The notes: generated by a model from the sequence alone, not told the origin. Counted from the stretch's first letter, positions 44,509 to 53,919 are shown. The stretch: DNA of 64,000 nucleotides from Chryseobacterium aureum (GCF_003971235.1 NZ_CP034661.1:558001-622000), one strand, 5' to 3'. Numbers and translations are program-made.

Positions 44509-45092
44509 AAATAGATTTTAATAAAGATAACGGGCTTGTTCCGGTAGTCATTCAGGATAACAGAACACTGCAGGTTCTGATGTTGGGGTACATGAATGAA
44601 GAAGCTTTTGAAAAAACAAAGAAAGAAGGAATTGTTACTTTTTTCAGCCGCTCCAAAAACAGACTCTGGACAAAAGGTGAGGAATCCGGTAATTTCTTAA
44701 CGGTAAAGAGTATTGATGTAGACTGTGATCAGGACACCATTTTAATTAAAGCCGTTCCCAAGAATGTGGTTTGCCATACAGGAAGCTTTAGCTGCTTCGG
44801 AGAAAAGAATACGAAAGGGTTTTTGTATGAACTGGAAGAAAAGATTTCCCAAAGGATAGACATGAAAGCTGAAGGTTCTTATACCTATTCACTTTACCAG
44901 AGAGGAATCAATAAAATGGCTCAGAAAGTAGGAGAGGAAGCCGTAGAATTGGTCATAGAAGCCAAAGATCATAACGAAGAGCTCTTTAAGAATGAAGCCG
45001 CAGACCTGCTGTATCACTTCCTGATTCTGTTGAAAGCCAAAGGATTTTCAATGGATGAGATTGAAAAAGTTCTTCAGGACAGAGATCAATAA
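44505..45092 (+). CDS. hisI: Bifunctional phosphoribosyl-AMP cyclohydrolase / phosphoribosyl-ATP pyrophosphatase
   Basis: 195 residues, fused HisI (about 1-105; [38 protein letters not shown]) and HisE (about 110-195; [20 protein letters not shown] with the metal-binding Glu residues). The start overlaps hisF by 4 bases. Steps 2 and 3 of the pathway; last his gene. Confidence 0.95.
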   Translation: MKIDFNKDNGLVPVVIQDNRTLQVLMLGYMNEEAFEKTKKEGIVTFFSRSKNRLWTKGEESGNFLTVKSIDVDCDQDTILIKAVPKNVVCHTGSFSCFGEKNTKGFLYELEEKISQRIDMKAEGSYTYSLYQRGINKMAQKVGEEAVELVIEAKDHNEELFKNEAADLLYHFLILLKAKGFSMDEIEKVLQDRDQ

Positions 45093-45180
45093 AAACAGAT
45101 TTACTTTTGGTTGTGAGATAGAACCCCTTTGGGTAAATGAAAAGCGTTATTTTAAGATCGGAGAAAATAAACTTTCAGAT

Positions 45181-45606
45181 ATGACTGACGGGCTACAGAA
45201 AGCTAAGGATTTAATGGATGACGGGCACTATTTTCCCGCTGTGGAAATTTTGCAGAATATCAGAGGGCTATCTGCAAAATCTGAACACTACAGACTGTTA
45301 TTCATGTCATACTGTTGGTATAATTTAGGAGAATATCAATGGACGGTTAATATTGCTGATGATTTATTACAGAAAGATAGGCACAATGAGTTAGCTTCTC
45401 AGATAAAATATTTGTCCTATTGCGGGCTTAAAGATTTTGATAAATCCTTACAGGAAATTATAAGGTTTTTGTCATTCAATGAAGCGGATGTATATAAAAT
45501 AACCCTGGAGGAATTATTAGCAGATATCAAAAATGGCTTTATTAATGAACAGGCTGTTATTGCTAAAATCAAAGAACTGGCATTAAAAAATAACTGTTTG
45601 AAGTAA
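45181..45606 (+). CDS. Small TPR-like protein
   Basis: I use the ATG at 45181 (MTDGLQKAKDLMDDGHYFPA...), 141 residues; an upstream in-frame start lies inside hisI and gives an odd basic N-terminus. Helical repeat pattern (FPAVEILQNIRG, YCWYNLGEYQWTVNIADDLL). No signal or known domain. Probably cotranscribed at the end of the his operon, just before its terminator; no reason to think it takes part in histidine synthesis. Confidence 0.6.
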   Translation: MTDGLQKAKDLMDDGHYFPAVEILQNIRGLSAKSEHYRLLFMSYCWYNLGEYQWTVNIADDLLQKDRHNELASQIKYLSYCGLKDFDKSLQEIIRFLSFNEADVYKITLEELLADIKNGFINEQAVIAKIKELALKNNCLK

Positions 45607-45632
45607 AATGCTTACATACGCTTTTCTAAAAT

Positions 45633-45662
45633 AAAACAGCAGGAATAGGCCTGCTGTTTTTT
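45633..45662. terminator. Terminator of the his operon (bidirectional)
   Basis: Stem AAAACAGCAGG/CCTGCTGTTTT (45633-45643 with 45650-45660), loop AATAGG, T run on the plus side and A run before it. It also serves the minus-strand M28 gene at 45682. Confidence 0.92.
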
Positions 45663-45681
45663 ATATAATCTGATTGATCTC

Positions 45682-46851
45682 TTATCTCTCGATCATGATA
45701 TTCTTAACAAGCGTTTCTTCACCCAATTTCAGCACTCCGATATACACTCCGTTCTGTAATCCGGAAACCTCAATCTTTCTTTCATTATTGACTTTCAAAA
45801 GAGTTCTTCCCAAAGTGTTGCTGATCTCAAAACTGAAATGAGTCTCCTTAGAATCAGGGAGGTCAATATTCAGGACATTATTGGCGGGATTTGGATAGAT
45901 TTTTACCGATTCCAGAGAATTTTTGGCAGCAGCTTTACTCAGTGCAGTTGCAGCGGTCGCAAAATGCTGTAATGCCCCCACAGTAGCTTTACCGATATTA
46001 TAAACATACACGGGATCCATATTGGTAAAGGTATCTTTTGAAGAGTGCGGATAGGTACTTCGGATTCTTTCAAAGAAACCGGTAATCACTTCACCTTTCT
46101 GTTCAAAAGGAATATAATCTGTGTCAGCAGCAGGATCTACCGCCGTCTGAAGAGGAGAATAGAGTGCTGTACAGTTTCTCAGCTGCTGAGTTACTGCCGC
46201 AGAAGCAGCATTATTGCTGGAAAGTCCGCCCTGATCTTCATCACAATAGACGGTATTGTTGTTGTTTCCTTTCACTCCGCCTACCTGATCCAGATTGAAG
46301 ACCAGCTTGATATCTAATTTTTTGACCCCTCCCTGATATACCACATTATTCACATAATGGCTGCTTCCCTTCAATCCCTGCTCCTCACCGGAAAAATGGA
46401 TAAACTTAATGGAATATTCAGTAGGTACATTTCTCAGAATTCTTGCCGCTTCAAGAATAATAGAGGTTCCACTGCCATTATCATTTACTCCTGGTCCGTA
46501 AATGGTGTCGAAATGCCCGCAAATAATGACATATTTGTTGGGATAAAGCGTTCCGGTTTTGGTAATGATTAAATTTTTTGAACTGGTGCTTCCAAAAGTA
46601 AACGGGCTTTCCACAATCTGGCTGGCTGTATAGCCGTAAGAAAGGTACTTGTTTTTGATCCAGGTCAGGGTATTGGCATTGGCTACAGAACCAGTAGTTT
46701 TTACGCCTAAATTACTAAACTCCTGAAGATTGGCAGTAATATTGGCCTGGGTAACCATATCCGCTCTGTCTTTGTAAGCCTGAATAAAACTTTGAGCCCC
46801 GATGTACTGCATCACAAATGCAGTGCACAAAAATGTTGTGAATTTTTTCAT
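45682..46851 (-). CDS. M28 metallopeptidase 1, T9SS-exported
   Basis: The start at 46851 (MKKFTTFLCTAFVMQYIGAQ, signal peptide) is preferred to one 96 bases upstream; 389 residues. Two-zinc aminopeptidase site: CGHFDT (His, Asp), GVNDNGSG (bridging Asp), GEEQG (Glu pair), NLDQVGG (Asp) and the final His in YPHSSKDT. C-terminal 70 residues (KIYPNPANNVLNIDLPDS to the end) are a type IX secretion sorting domain. Secreted or surface peptidase for nutrient release. Confidence 0.9.
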   Translation of the reverse strand: MKKFTTFLCTAFVMQYIGAQSFIQAYKDRADMVTQANITANLQEFSNLGVKTTGSVANANTLTWIKNKYLSYGYTASQIVESPFTFGSTSSKNLIITKTGTLYPNKYVIICGHFDTIYGPGVNDNGSGTSIILEAARILRNVPTEYSIKFIHFSGEEQGLKGSSHYVNNVVYQGGVKKLDIKLVFNLDQVGGVKGNNNNTVYCDEDQGGLSSNNAASAAVTQQLRNCTALYSPLQTAVDPAADTDYIPFEQKGEVITGFFERIRSTYPHSSKDTFTNMDPVYVYNIGKATVGALQHFATAATALSKAAAKNSLESVKIYPNPANNVLNIDLPDSKETHFSFEISNTLGRTLLKVNNERKIEVSGLQNGVYIGVLKLGEETLVKNIMIER

Positions 46852-46990
46852 ATCAATATTATTAATTTGGTGACACGAATGTAGTAAATAAATCACAATA
46901 AAGTGTTTAATATTGTAAATTAAATGAAAATTAATTATGAATATCATATCAGTTTATCGGTATGTATTGGGAATGCTTCAATTAGGGGTA

Positions 46991-47023
46991 AAAAAGAAAA
47001 CCTCTGAAGCTATTCAGAGGTTC
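46991..47023 (-). terminator. Terminator of M28 genes 2 and 3
   Basis: Stem AACCTCTGAA/TTCAGAGGTT with loop GCTA (46999-47008 with 47013-47022), T-rich on the minus side. 25 bases after the M28-2 stop. Confidence 0.85.
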
Positions 47024-47047
47024 TTATTAACAAAGTCTTGCAGTAAA

Positions 47048-48223
47048 TTATCTTTCGATCATCACTTTTCTTACCACAGTTTGTTCTCCGGCTTTTAAAA
47101 CCCCGAGGTAAGCACCGTTTTCCAATCCTGAAACATTGATTTTTGTTTCATTGGTTCTCTTGAAAATAGATCGTCCCTGGAAATCGGTAACTTCAAAAGT
47201 GAAATTCTTAATCCCGGAATTAGGAAATTCAATGTTAATGAGATCCTTTGCCGGATTGGGGTAAATTTTTATGTCCTCAAGGCTGTTTTTTACAACCGTT
47301 TCATGGGTTCCCAATGTTCCTGTAGCAACCGCAAAATGCTGTAAAGCTCCCACAGATGCTTTTCCTATATTATAAATGTAAACAGGATCTGTATTGGCAA
47401 AAGTGTCGTTCACGGTATGCGGATAGGTACTTCTGATTCTTTCAAAGAAACCGGTAATCACTTCACCTTTCTGCTCAAAAGGAATATAATCGGTGGCTTC
47501 CGCAGGATCTACCGCCGTCTGAAGAGGAGAGTAAAGTGCTGTACAGTTTCTCAGCTGCTGAGTCACGGCAGCAGAGGCCGCATTATTTGAAGAAAGCCCT
47601 CCCTGATCTTCATCACAGTAAACGGTATTGTTATTATTTCCCATTACACCGCCTACCTGATCCAGATTAAAGACCAGTTTTATATCTAAAACCCGGTTAC
47701 TCCCCTGATAAGCCACGGTATTAGCATAATGTGTGCTTCCTAAAAGTCCCTGCTCTTCACCGGAAAAATGAATGAAATTGATAGAATATTCTGTAGAAAC
47801 ATCTTTAAGAATCCGTGCTGCTTCAAGAAGGATAGAGGTTCCGCTTCCATTATCATTAACGCCCGTTCCGGTAATGCTGTCGAAATGCGCACAGATAATC
47901 ACATATTTATTGGGATACACTGTTCCTGTTTTAGTAATGACCAGATTTTTAGAGGTATAACCTCCTAAAGTAAACGGATCTTCTGCAATCTGGCTGGCTG
48001 TATATCCGTAGGAAAGATATTTCGTTTTAAGCCATTCCAGAGCATTATTATTGGCTGTTGTGCCTGTTTTTTTTACTCCCAGAAGAGCAAACTCCTGAAG
48101 AGCGGTGGTAATATTGGTTTGGTTGACCATATTCGCCCGATCCTGATAAGCCTGAATGAAACTTTGGGCATTCACATTATACACAGCAATAGAAGCGAGT
48201 AAAAAAGTAGAAATTTTCTTCAT
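47048..48223 (-). CDS. M28 metallopeptidase 2, T9SS-exported
   Basis: The start at 48223 (MKKISTFLLASIAVYNVNAQ) gives a clean signal peptide; 391 residues. All zinc-site motifs are kept: CAHFDS, GVNDNGSG, GEEQGLLG, NLDQVGG and YPHTVNDT. C-terminal sorting domain from KIYPNPAKDLINIEFPNS. The stretch around 47418-47645 is nearly the same as in M28 1, while other parts differ more. Follows M28 3 with a 68-base gap and no terminator, so both may share one transcript. Confidence 0.9.
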   Translation of the reverse strand: MKKISTFLLASIAVYNVNAQSFIQAYQDRANMVNQTNITTALQEFALLGVKKTGTTANNNALEWLKTKYLSYGYTASQIAEDPFTLGGYTSKNLVITKTGTVYPNKYVIICAHFDSITGTGVNDNGSGTSILLEAARILKDVSTEYSINFIHFSGEEQGLLGSTHYANTVAYQGSNRVLDIKLVFNLDQVGGVMGNNNNTVYCDEDQGGLSSNNAASAAVTQQLRNCTALYSPLQTAVDPAEATDYIPFEQKGEVITGFFERIRSTYPHTVNDTFANTDPVYIYNIGKASVGALQHFAVATGTLGTHETVVKNSLEDIKIYPNPAKDLINIEFPNSGIKNFTFEVTDFQGRSIFKRTNETKINVSGLENGAYLGVLKAGEQTVVRKVMIER

Positions 48224-48291
48224 TGTATGATTCTGTTCCATTAAATATTGATACAATATAAGCTGATATCAATATTCAGGATAATATTGTA

Positions 48292-49470
48292 TTATTTACT
48301 GATGATGATCTTTTTGGTTGTATTTCCTTTTTCTGTCTTAACGGTTACCATATAAACTCCGTTTTTAAGACCTGAAGTATTTATTTTTTCTATGTTTTCA
48401 ACATTAAGAACGGAATTTCCTGCCATGTCACTGATCTCAACGTTAAATTGCTTCACCTTTTGCTGAAATTCCACCGTTAGAAGATCCTTCGCAGGGTTGG
48501 GATAAACTCTTACTGCTTCTGCCGGCTTTTGTGTAGCTTCCTGGGTATTTAAAAGACTGCTGACAGTAGTGGCTACGGCAAAATGCTGCAATGCGCCCAC
48601 GGTGGCTTTCCCTACATTGAAAACATACACCGGATCAAGGTTGGCATAAGTATCACTTACCGTATGTTGGTTATTGCTTTCGATGGTTTCATAAAATCCG
48701 GTAATGGTATATCCTTTAGCTTCAAAAGGCATATAATCTGAGTTGTAGGCATGAGAAAGATTGGTCTGAAGAGGAGAGTAAAGGGTAGTGCAGGTCATCA
48801 GCTCCTGAGTCATCGTATTTGATATTGCATTGTTGGAAGACAATCCGCCCTCATCTCTTTCACAGTTGATTGTATTGTTGTTATTTCCTATAAGACCTCC
48901 TACCTGATCAATATTTAAAACCAGTTTGATGTCCAGAACACGGGTGTTCCCTTGATAAGCCACATTGCTTACGTAATGGCTGCTCCCTACGAGACCTTGC
49001 TCTTCCCCGGAAAAATGGATAAACTTAATGGAATATTCTGTAGGAACATCTTTCAGAATCCTCGCTGCCTCAAGAAGAATAGATGTTCCGCTGCCATTAT
49101 CACTTACCCCAGCTCCAACAATGGTGTCATAATGACCGCAAATGATCACGTACTTGTTAGGGTAAAGCGTTCCGGTTTTGGTGATAATGAGATTCTTTGA
49201 GGTATTACCTGCATACGTGAAAACATCTTCAGAAAAGTCACTTGCTGTATATCCATAAGAAAGGTATTTATTTTTTAGCCAGTCAAAAGCATTATTATTA
49301 GCTGCAGTACCGGTTTTTTTTACACCCAGTCCTGCAAACTCCTGAAGGTTGGTGTTGATATTGGTTTGGGTTACCATATCTGCCCTGTCTTTATAAGCTT
49401 GGATAAAACTCTGTGCGCCAATAGTTTGTAATGCAGAAGAAGCCAGCAAAAAAACTGCAATTTTTTTCAT
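48292..49470 (-). CDS. M28 metallopeptidase 3, T9SS-exported
   Basis: 392 residues with a signal peptide (1-19). Zinc-site motifs CGHYDT, GVSDNGSG, GEEQGLVG, NIDQVGG and QHTVSDT. The most divergent of the three (NINCERDEGG where the others have TVYCDEDQGG). C-terminal sorting domain RVYPNPAKDLLTVEFQQK onwards. Same family and probable role as its two neighbours. Confidence 0.9.
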   Translation of the reverse strand: MKKIAVFLLASSALQTIGAQSFIQAYKDRADMVTQTNINTNLQEFAGLGVKKTGTAANNNAFDWLKNKYLSYGYTASDFSEDVFTYAGNTSKNLIITKTGTLYPNKYVIICGHYDTIVGAGVSDNGSGTSILLEAARILKDVPTEYSIKFIHFSGEEQGLVGSSHYVSNVAYQGNTRVLDIKLVLNIDQVGGLIGNNNNTINCERDEGGLSSNNAISNTMTQELMTCTTLYSPLQTNLSHAYNSDYMPFEAKGYTITGFYETIESNNQHTVSDTYANLDPVYVFNVGKATVGALQHFAVATTVSSLLNTQEATQKPAEAVRVYPNPAKDLLTVEFQQKVKQFNVEISDMAGNSVLNVENIEKINTSGLKNGVYMVTVKTEKGNTTKKIIISK

Positions 49471-49797
49471 TGTAGATACTTTCTTTAGAGATTGCTAATA
49501 TAATAATAAATCGTTATTTATTATTAATTATTAAAGCTATATTGTTAATATTATTTGTATTTTTAATAATTATAGATCTTTTTCTTGTATTTTGTACTAT
49601 GTTGTTTTTTATGTTCGCTTAATGTATTGTATTTGTTTATATTTTACTGTTATTTTAAATTTTATATGTTTATTTTTTATTAATTCATTCTTAAATTTTA
49701 AATGTTTCAATGTTGAGATGATAAAATTTGCTGAAAATTACGATCCACTAAAAAGGAATTTTACATTAATAAAAGGGTAAAATCGGGGAGTATAGAG
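49471..49797. other. AT-rich intergenic region
   Basis: About 330 bases, extremely AT-rich, between the M28 array and the ribosomal protein genes. It must hold the M28-3 promoter (minus strand), but I see no exact box. No gene supported. Confidence 0.5.
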
Positions 49798-49827
49798 CAA
49801 AAAAAAATCCCGGATAAATCCGGGACT
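49798..49827 (-). terminator. Terminator of rpmI-rplT
   Basis: Stem TCCCGGA/TCCGGGA (49808-49814 with 49819-49825), loop TAAA, T run on the minus strand. 26 bases after the rplT stop. Confidence 0.92.
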
Positions 49828-49853
49828 ATATTGATAACAAAATCTATTCTACA

Positions 49854-50198
49854 TTATTTTACTTGATCTACAACAGCTTTGAAAGCTTCAGGGTGATTCA
49901 TTGCTAAATCTGCTAAAACTTTTCTGTTAAGTTCGATGTTGTTCTTTTTAAGAGCTCCCATAAATTGAGAGTAAGACATTCCGTGCTCTCTGGTTCCCGC
50001 GTTGATACGAGTGATCCAAAGTGCTCTGAAATTTCTTTTCTTCTCTTTTCTACCACGGTAAGCATATTGCATTGCTTTTTCTACCGCGTTTTTAGCTACA
50101 GTCCAAACGTTCTTTCTTCTTCCGAAGAAACCTTTAGCTTGCTTAAAAATTTTCTTTCTGCGAGCTCTTGAAGCTACGGCATTTACTGATCTTGGCAT
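49854..50198 (-). CDS. rplT: 50S ribosomal protein L20
   Basis: 114 residues, full length: [60 protein letters not shown]. Binds 23S rRNA early in 50S assembly, and in many bacteria represses its own operon. It follows rpmI by 119 bases on the minus strand. Confidence 0.98.
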   Translation of the reverse strand: MPRSVNAVASRARRKKIFKQAKGFFGRRKNVWTVAKNAVEKAMQYAYRGRKEKKRNFRALWITRINAGTREHGMSYSQFMGALKKNNIELNRKVLADLAMNHPEAFKAVVDQVK

Positions 50199-50317
50199 AA
50201 TTTAAATTGTTTTTTTGAAAAGGGCGGCAACTGATGTTACTCTTATCTGCACCGTTTCAGGGTTAAATTGTTGAATTTGTTTTGAATTCTTATAAACCGG
50301 ATATAGATTTATAAAAA

Positions 50318-50515
50318 CTACTTAATGGCTAATTGACGTTGAACGCTTTTCTCGTCCACTTTAGCTACGTAAGAAGTAGTAGTAAGATTTCTCTTCTGCT
50401 TCGTTTCTTTCTTAGTTAAGATGTGGCTTTTGTAAGCATTTTTTCTTTTGATCTTACCAGAACCAGTAAGAGCAAAACGCTTTTTAGCACCTGATTTCGT
50501 TTTTAATTTTGGCAT
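50318..50515 (-). CDS. rpmI: 50S ribosomal protein L35
   Basis: 65 residues: [40 protein letters not shown]. Normally it sits right after infC; here infC is 11 kb away, and the gene just upstream is a secreted protein ending at 50551 (35-base gap). No TAnnTTTG box is visible in the short gap, so rpmI may depend on read-through or an unseen promoter. Confidence 0.97.
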   Translation of the reverse strand: MPKLKTKSGAKKRFALTGSGKIKRKNAYKSHILTKKETKQKRNLTTTSYVAKVDEKSVQRQLAIK

Positions 50516-50550
50516 TGTTTTGCTTTTTTATTGTTTTTGTTATCAATATC

Positions 50551-51174
50551 TTAGTTACAATTCTTTTCGAAATACTCCACAAAAGTGAAAGGATTTTTTT
50601 TGAATTTTATTTCACCTTTTTCGTAAGCTTCACTTACCTGGGGACATTTATCCTTAAAATATTTCAAAAGAGTTTTTACATTAGCTTTCTTCTGAAAAGT
50701 ATTGATCGTTAAAGGTCCTGCATCCATTATTGAAGTTACAATATTTCCAGGCTCATTTTTATATTGGAAAACGTAAATTGAATATTCTGTTTCATTTGAG
50801 TACAAATTCCCATTTCTAAAAGAATTTTGTATATCTACATTAGAAAACGTATAAACATTTAGTTTTCCGGTATAAATTTTATAAAGCCATTTTTTTTCAT
50901 TTTTTAACTCTGCAACAGGAATAGGCTCTGCAATGGCTATTTTATCACCTTCCTTATATTCGATTTTACTTAAATCATCCAATGAAACCTGTTGTTTCTG
51001 TCCATCTTTTGATTCTTTATAATCTAATAAATTTTTCTTATTTACTTTGACTAACTCATCTGCATATCCATTTACAACCTTCCCGTTTTTAAAAGTAAGA
51101 GTTGCCTGAAACTTTTGAGCATACACCAAATTGGATAGAAAAACTCCTGCAAGTATAATAATACTTTTTTTCAT
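50551..51174 (-). CDS. Secreted protein of unknown function
   Basis: Start at 51174 (MKKSIIILAGVFLSNLVYAQ, signal peptide); 207 residues. Beta-rich N-terminal part (FQATLTFKNGKVVNGYADEL), lysine-rich, and helical end (TLLKYFKDKCPQVSEAYEKG). I recognise no family. It comes just before rpmI on the same strand, with a TATCTTTG box at 51204-51211 that could drive the three genes. Confidence 0.65.
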   Translation of the reverse strand: MKKSIIILAGVFLSNLVYAQKFQATLTFKNGKVVNGYADELVKVNKKNLLDYKESKDGQKQQVSLDDLSKIEYKEGDKIAIAEPIPVAELKNEKKWLYKIYTGKLNVYTFSNVDIQNSFRNGNLYSNETEYSIYVFQYKNEPGNIVTSIMDAGPLTINTFQKKANVKTLLKYFKDKCPQVSEAYEKGEIKFKKNPFTFVEYFEKNCN

Positions 51175-51203
51175 TTGTGTTTTCATTTATGTTTATTAGT
51201 TTG

Positions 51204-51211
51204 CAAAGATA
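51204..51211 (-). promoter_or_regulatory. Bacteroidetes -7 box upstream of the secreted protein and rpmI-rplT
   Basis: The minus strand reads TATCTTTG, 29 bases before the ATG at 51174. A TTG occurs 15 bases further upstream (51227-51229), somewhat close. Confidence 0.5.
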
Positions 51212-51263
51212 CAAAAAATATTGATTCAAACTTTGATTGAGCGAGATTTGTCAGGGTGTATTA

Positions 51264-51293
51264 TAAAAAAGCCGTTTCAGTTAAGAAACGGCT
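51264..51293 (-). terminator. Terminator of the lectin lipoprotein gene
   Basis: Stem AGCCGTTTC/GAAACGGCT (51270-51278 with 51285-51293), loop AGTTAA, T run on the minus side; 21 bases past the stop at 51315. Confidence 0.9.
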
Positions 51294-51314
51294 GTATGCT
51301 AAAAATTGTTATTT

Positions 51315-51887
51315 TTAGAAGAAGTCTTCAACAATGATGTCGTTTCTTTCTTCATTATTTCCACCTAAAATAACTTTAATTCTGTAGCCTGTAGGAATAG
51401 CTGCTCCTGCTCTGGAGTAAAGCTGAAGTTTCACATGCGGATTAGCCACATAATAATCAACAGCAGTATTAGAGCTCCAAAGCGGGCTTCCATCTCTGTA
51501 GATTACCATATTTCCGTCGTTCTGTACAATAAGTGAAGGGGTACCCGTACTTCTGTACGTATTGGAATGCCATAATACCGTATTCAGTCCTGGTCTTTCT
51601 CTGTACAGAACGAGGTTGTTATCAGTCTGCATGATGAACCGGTAAGTGCTTCCGCCGTATTCCATGCTGATAGACTGTCCTGCACTTAATGTCTGAGGAT
51701 GGTTGGTAGATTCCTTTAAAAGTTTGTAACGTGTAAGATCTATAATCCCACGGGATGCGTTCTTTCCGTCTGCATGAGTGCTTTTCTCAATGGCTGTATT
51801 CATGTTCACAGCGTCAAGATCGTTATCCTGAGCACAAGATGCAAGAAGCATCGGAAGACTTAATAAAGTCAGTAATTTGGTTTTCAT
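51315..51887 (-). CDS. Lipoprotein with bulb-type (GNA-like) lectin domain
   Basis: 190 residues. Lipobox MLLASC (Cys18), then a linker, then a monocot-mannose-binding-type domain (about 70-160) with two QxDxNxVxY-like sugar sites: MQTDNNLVLY and VQNDGNMVIY; a third strand motif (VKLQLY) has lost the residues. Domains of this type bind mannose and occur in lectin-like bacteriocins and in adhesins. The lipoprotein anchor favours a surface role. Single gene with its own terminator. Confidence 0.75.
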   Translation of the reverse strand: MKTKLLTLLSLPMLLASCAQDNDLDAVNMNTAIEKSTHADGKNASRGIIDLTRYKLLKESTNHPQTLSAGQSISMEYGGSTYRFIMQTDNNLVLYRERPGLNTVLWHSNTYRSTGTPSLIVQNDGNMVIYRDGSPLWSSNTAVDYYVANPHVKLQLYSRAGAAIPTGYRIKVILGGNNEERNDIIVEDFF

Positions 51888-52149
51888 AAGTATAATTTAA
51901 CAGCACGAATTTAAAAAATAATACTATTAAATCACAACCTTGAGATTAAATAATTCCTGTAAATTATTTATTTAAGGTATTTTTGAGTTGTTTTTAAAAC
52001 ACATATTAGTGTATTATGTTTCAAAGATGCCACTTTAACAGCTCATAAATTTGGGATCGTTTAAAACGAATCAATTATGTTTGAAAATCTATGAAATGTT
52101 GTTATGGGCTAATTTTGTTTATATAATTGATATAAATCATAAAAAAAAT

Positions 52150-53919
52150 TCAATTCTTTCTTTCCAGAACAATGCTTTCTAAAGAGATTGGGGTATTGGG
52201 AGTAAGGGTAATCCATAGCTGTCCATCCCTGTGGGCAATACCGGTGTTAAAATCTGTACTTTCTCCCTTAGTACTTTTTATCTGCCAGTCACCCTGCACA
52301 ATAGGATCAATGGCTAAAGTATACGCTTTGTCTTTATCCATTGTTTTTATAAGTTGATGCCCGGAAAAGATGCTTCTATCTTCTGAAGAAGCATTGAAAA
52401 AGTATGCAGGAATCGTTAAGGTATTTCCACTCCTTTGAATACCTGTATTTTTTCCGTATTTATTAAAAAACAGGATATAATCCAGCGCTCCTGCTTTGGC
52501 CCTTACCTTAATATAATCTTTGTTAAAGATTTTATTTGCTTTCATCTGATCTCCGATATTAAAGTTGGGCTCATCACCTACATGGAAAATCATAATGTCA
52601 GGATTTCTTTTTACAACATAATTGGCATCTCCCAGCTCATGGGCTAAAGCTCCGCTTCCAAAGTTTTTTGGGGGATGCCTCGGAATATAATAATCATTCA
52701 GTCCAAGCATGTCTATGGCTGGCAGTTCTGAAGAATAGGGAATACATCCGGCAGACGTTACAGCAATAAGAGTTTGATGAGGAAAAGTTTCTTTTAAAAT
52801 TTCTCCCAGTTTTATTCCTTTGAATTCCCATCTTTCGTCAACTGCATTTTTATTGTCTGTTATTTTAGATTGAACTAAAGTGTTAGCAATTAAAAGGATG
52901 GCAATAGCAAATTTTGCTTGCTTTGTTTCCGGTTTAATCTTTTTCATATAAGGCAATCCAAAAATAATTGAAAAAACAAACAGGATAAGTACGGCGTAAT
53001 AATGTCTGAACGCGGGGAAAATATCTCCCCCAACGGATGTTACATACCCGATCCATGCTGTAATGATAAGTAATAAATAATATCCGAAAAGAGATTTCTG
53101 TTTTAAAAGAGCGTAGAGTGAAACCAACCCCAATCCGGATAAAAGCAAAGTTCCACAAAAAGCTTTGAAGTTATAAAAACCACCCCGAAGAATATGATGA
53201 ATTGTTACTTTTACCTTTACTAATGCGGTATTTGGAACAAATTCTCCATAAAAGTCATAGCGAAATGCAAGCTGCCCCAGAAGAAATAAGGTAGGAATTA
53301 CTGCGGTTGCTAATCCTATTTTAATAAATTGTTCTTTATTTCGCCCCAGCGTCATCAGTAAAAATCCGGATGTCAGGACTGTAAACAGGAATCCGTCTGG
53401 TCTGGTAAGTGCCAGAAGCCCCAGCCAGAGAGATAATAGATAGAGGGTTCTGAAACTTTTATCGTTGATAATTTTGGATACTTCAATCAATGTTAACGTC
53501 AGCAGGAAAATATATAAAGGCTGTTCAAGCCCTCCGATAGCCCAAACCAGAAAACATGGCGTTGTGACCAATAACAGCAGGGCAAAAAAGAGATATTCTT
53601 TTTTTATATTTTGAGTCTTAACATAATAAAAAATAGCTCCTAAGGTCCCCAGTGAACATAGGACGCCTAATATTCTTGCAGCAAGGATAAGATCTATTCC
53701 CATTTTTCCCAGTGCAGCAACCCCCAGTACCCAAAGCAAATTAGAGTAACCTTCCACAGGATGGCCGTCATTCCAGGTAAGACCTTTTCCCTGGATAAAA
53801 CGTTGTGCATAACGCAGTGATATTAAACTGTCATCCGAAAAAAAAGGATAGTAATAATAACATCCCCAAAAAAAGATTATGGCTGCAAAGAAAAAAAAGG
53901 ACAGATATCCTAGCTTCAT
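52150..53919 (-). CDS. Integral membrane glycosyltransferase-like protein (AftB-like)
   Basis: 589 residues with about ten transmembrane helices in the first 380 and a soluble C-terminal part. The N-terminal segment DDSLISLRYAQRFIQGKGL plus PVEGYSNLLWVL has the pattern of polyprenyl-phosphate-dependent transferases of the AftB/GT-C group, where the first acidic pair is catalytic. GLNDYYIPRH lies in the soluble part. Donor and acceptor unknown. Single gene on the minus strand. Confidence 0.6.
   Translation of the reverse strand: MKLGYLSFFFFAAIIFFWGCYYYYPFFSDDSLISLRYAQRFIQGKGLTWNDGHPVEGYSNLLWVLGVAALGKMGIDLILAARILGVLCSLGTLGAIFYYVKTQNIKKEYLFFALLLLVTTPCFLVWAIGGLEQPLYIFLLTLTLIEVSKIINDKSFRTLYLLSLWLGLLALTRPDGFLFTVLTSGFLLMTLGRNKEQFIKIGLATAVIPTLFLLGQLAFRYDFYGEFVPNTALVKVKVTIHHILRGGFYNFKAFCGTLLLSGLGLVSLYALLKQKSLFGYYLLLIITAWIGYVTSVGGDIFPAFRHYYAVLILFVFSIIFGLPYMKKIKPETKQAKFAIAILLIANTLVQSKITDNKNAVDERWEFKGIKLGEILKETFPHQTLIAVTSAGCIPYSSELPAIDMLGLNDYYIPRHPPKNFGSGALAHELGDANYVVKRNPDIMIFHVGDEPNFNIGDQMKANKIFNKDYIKVRAKAGALDYILFFNKYGKNTGIQRSGNTLTIPAYFFNASSEDRSIFSGHQLIKTMDKDKAYTLAIDPIVQGDWQIKSTKGESTDFNTGIAHRDGQLWITLTPNTPISLESIVLERKN

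Noticed and set aside
45682..49470. Apparent loss of a zinc-binding His in the M28 proteins (TDYIPF / SDYMPF instead of SDHxPF)
   Set aside because: That position is not the last zinc ligand; the ligand His is present further on in YPHSSKDT, YPHTVNDT and QHTVSDT, so the sites look complete.
49592..49780. 62-codon plus-strand ORF in the AT-rich gap before rplT
   Set aside because: Phe/Tyr-rich product typical of random AT-rich DNA; no start context or homology seen.
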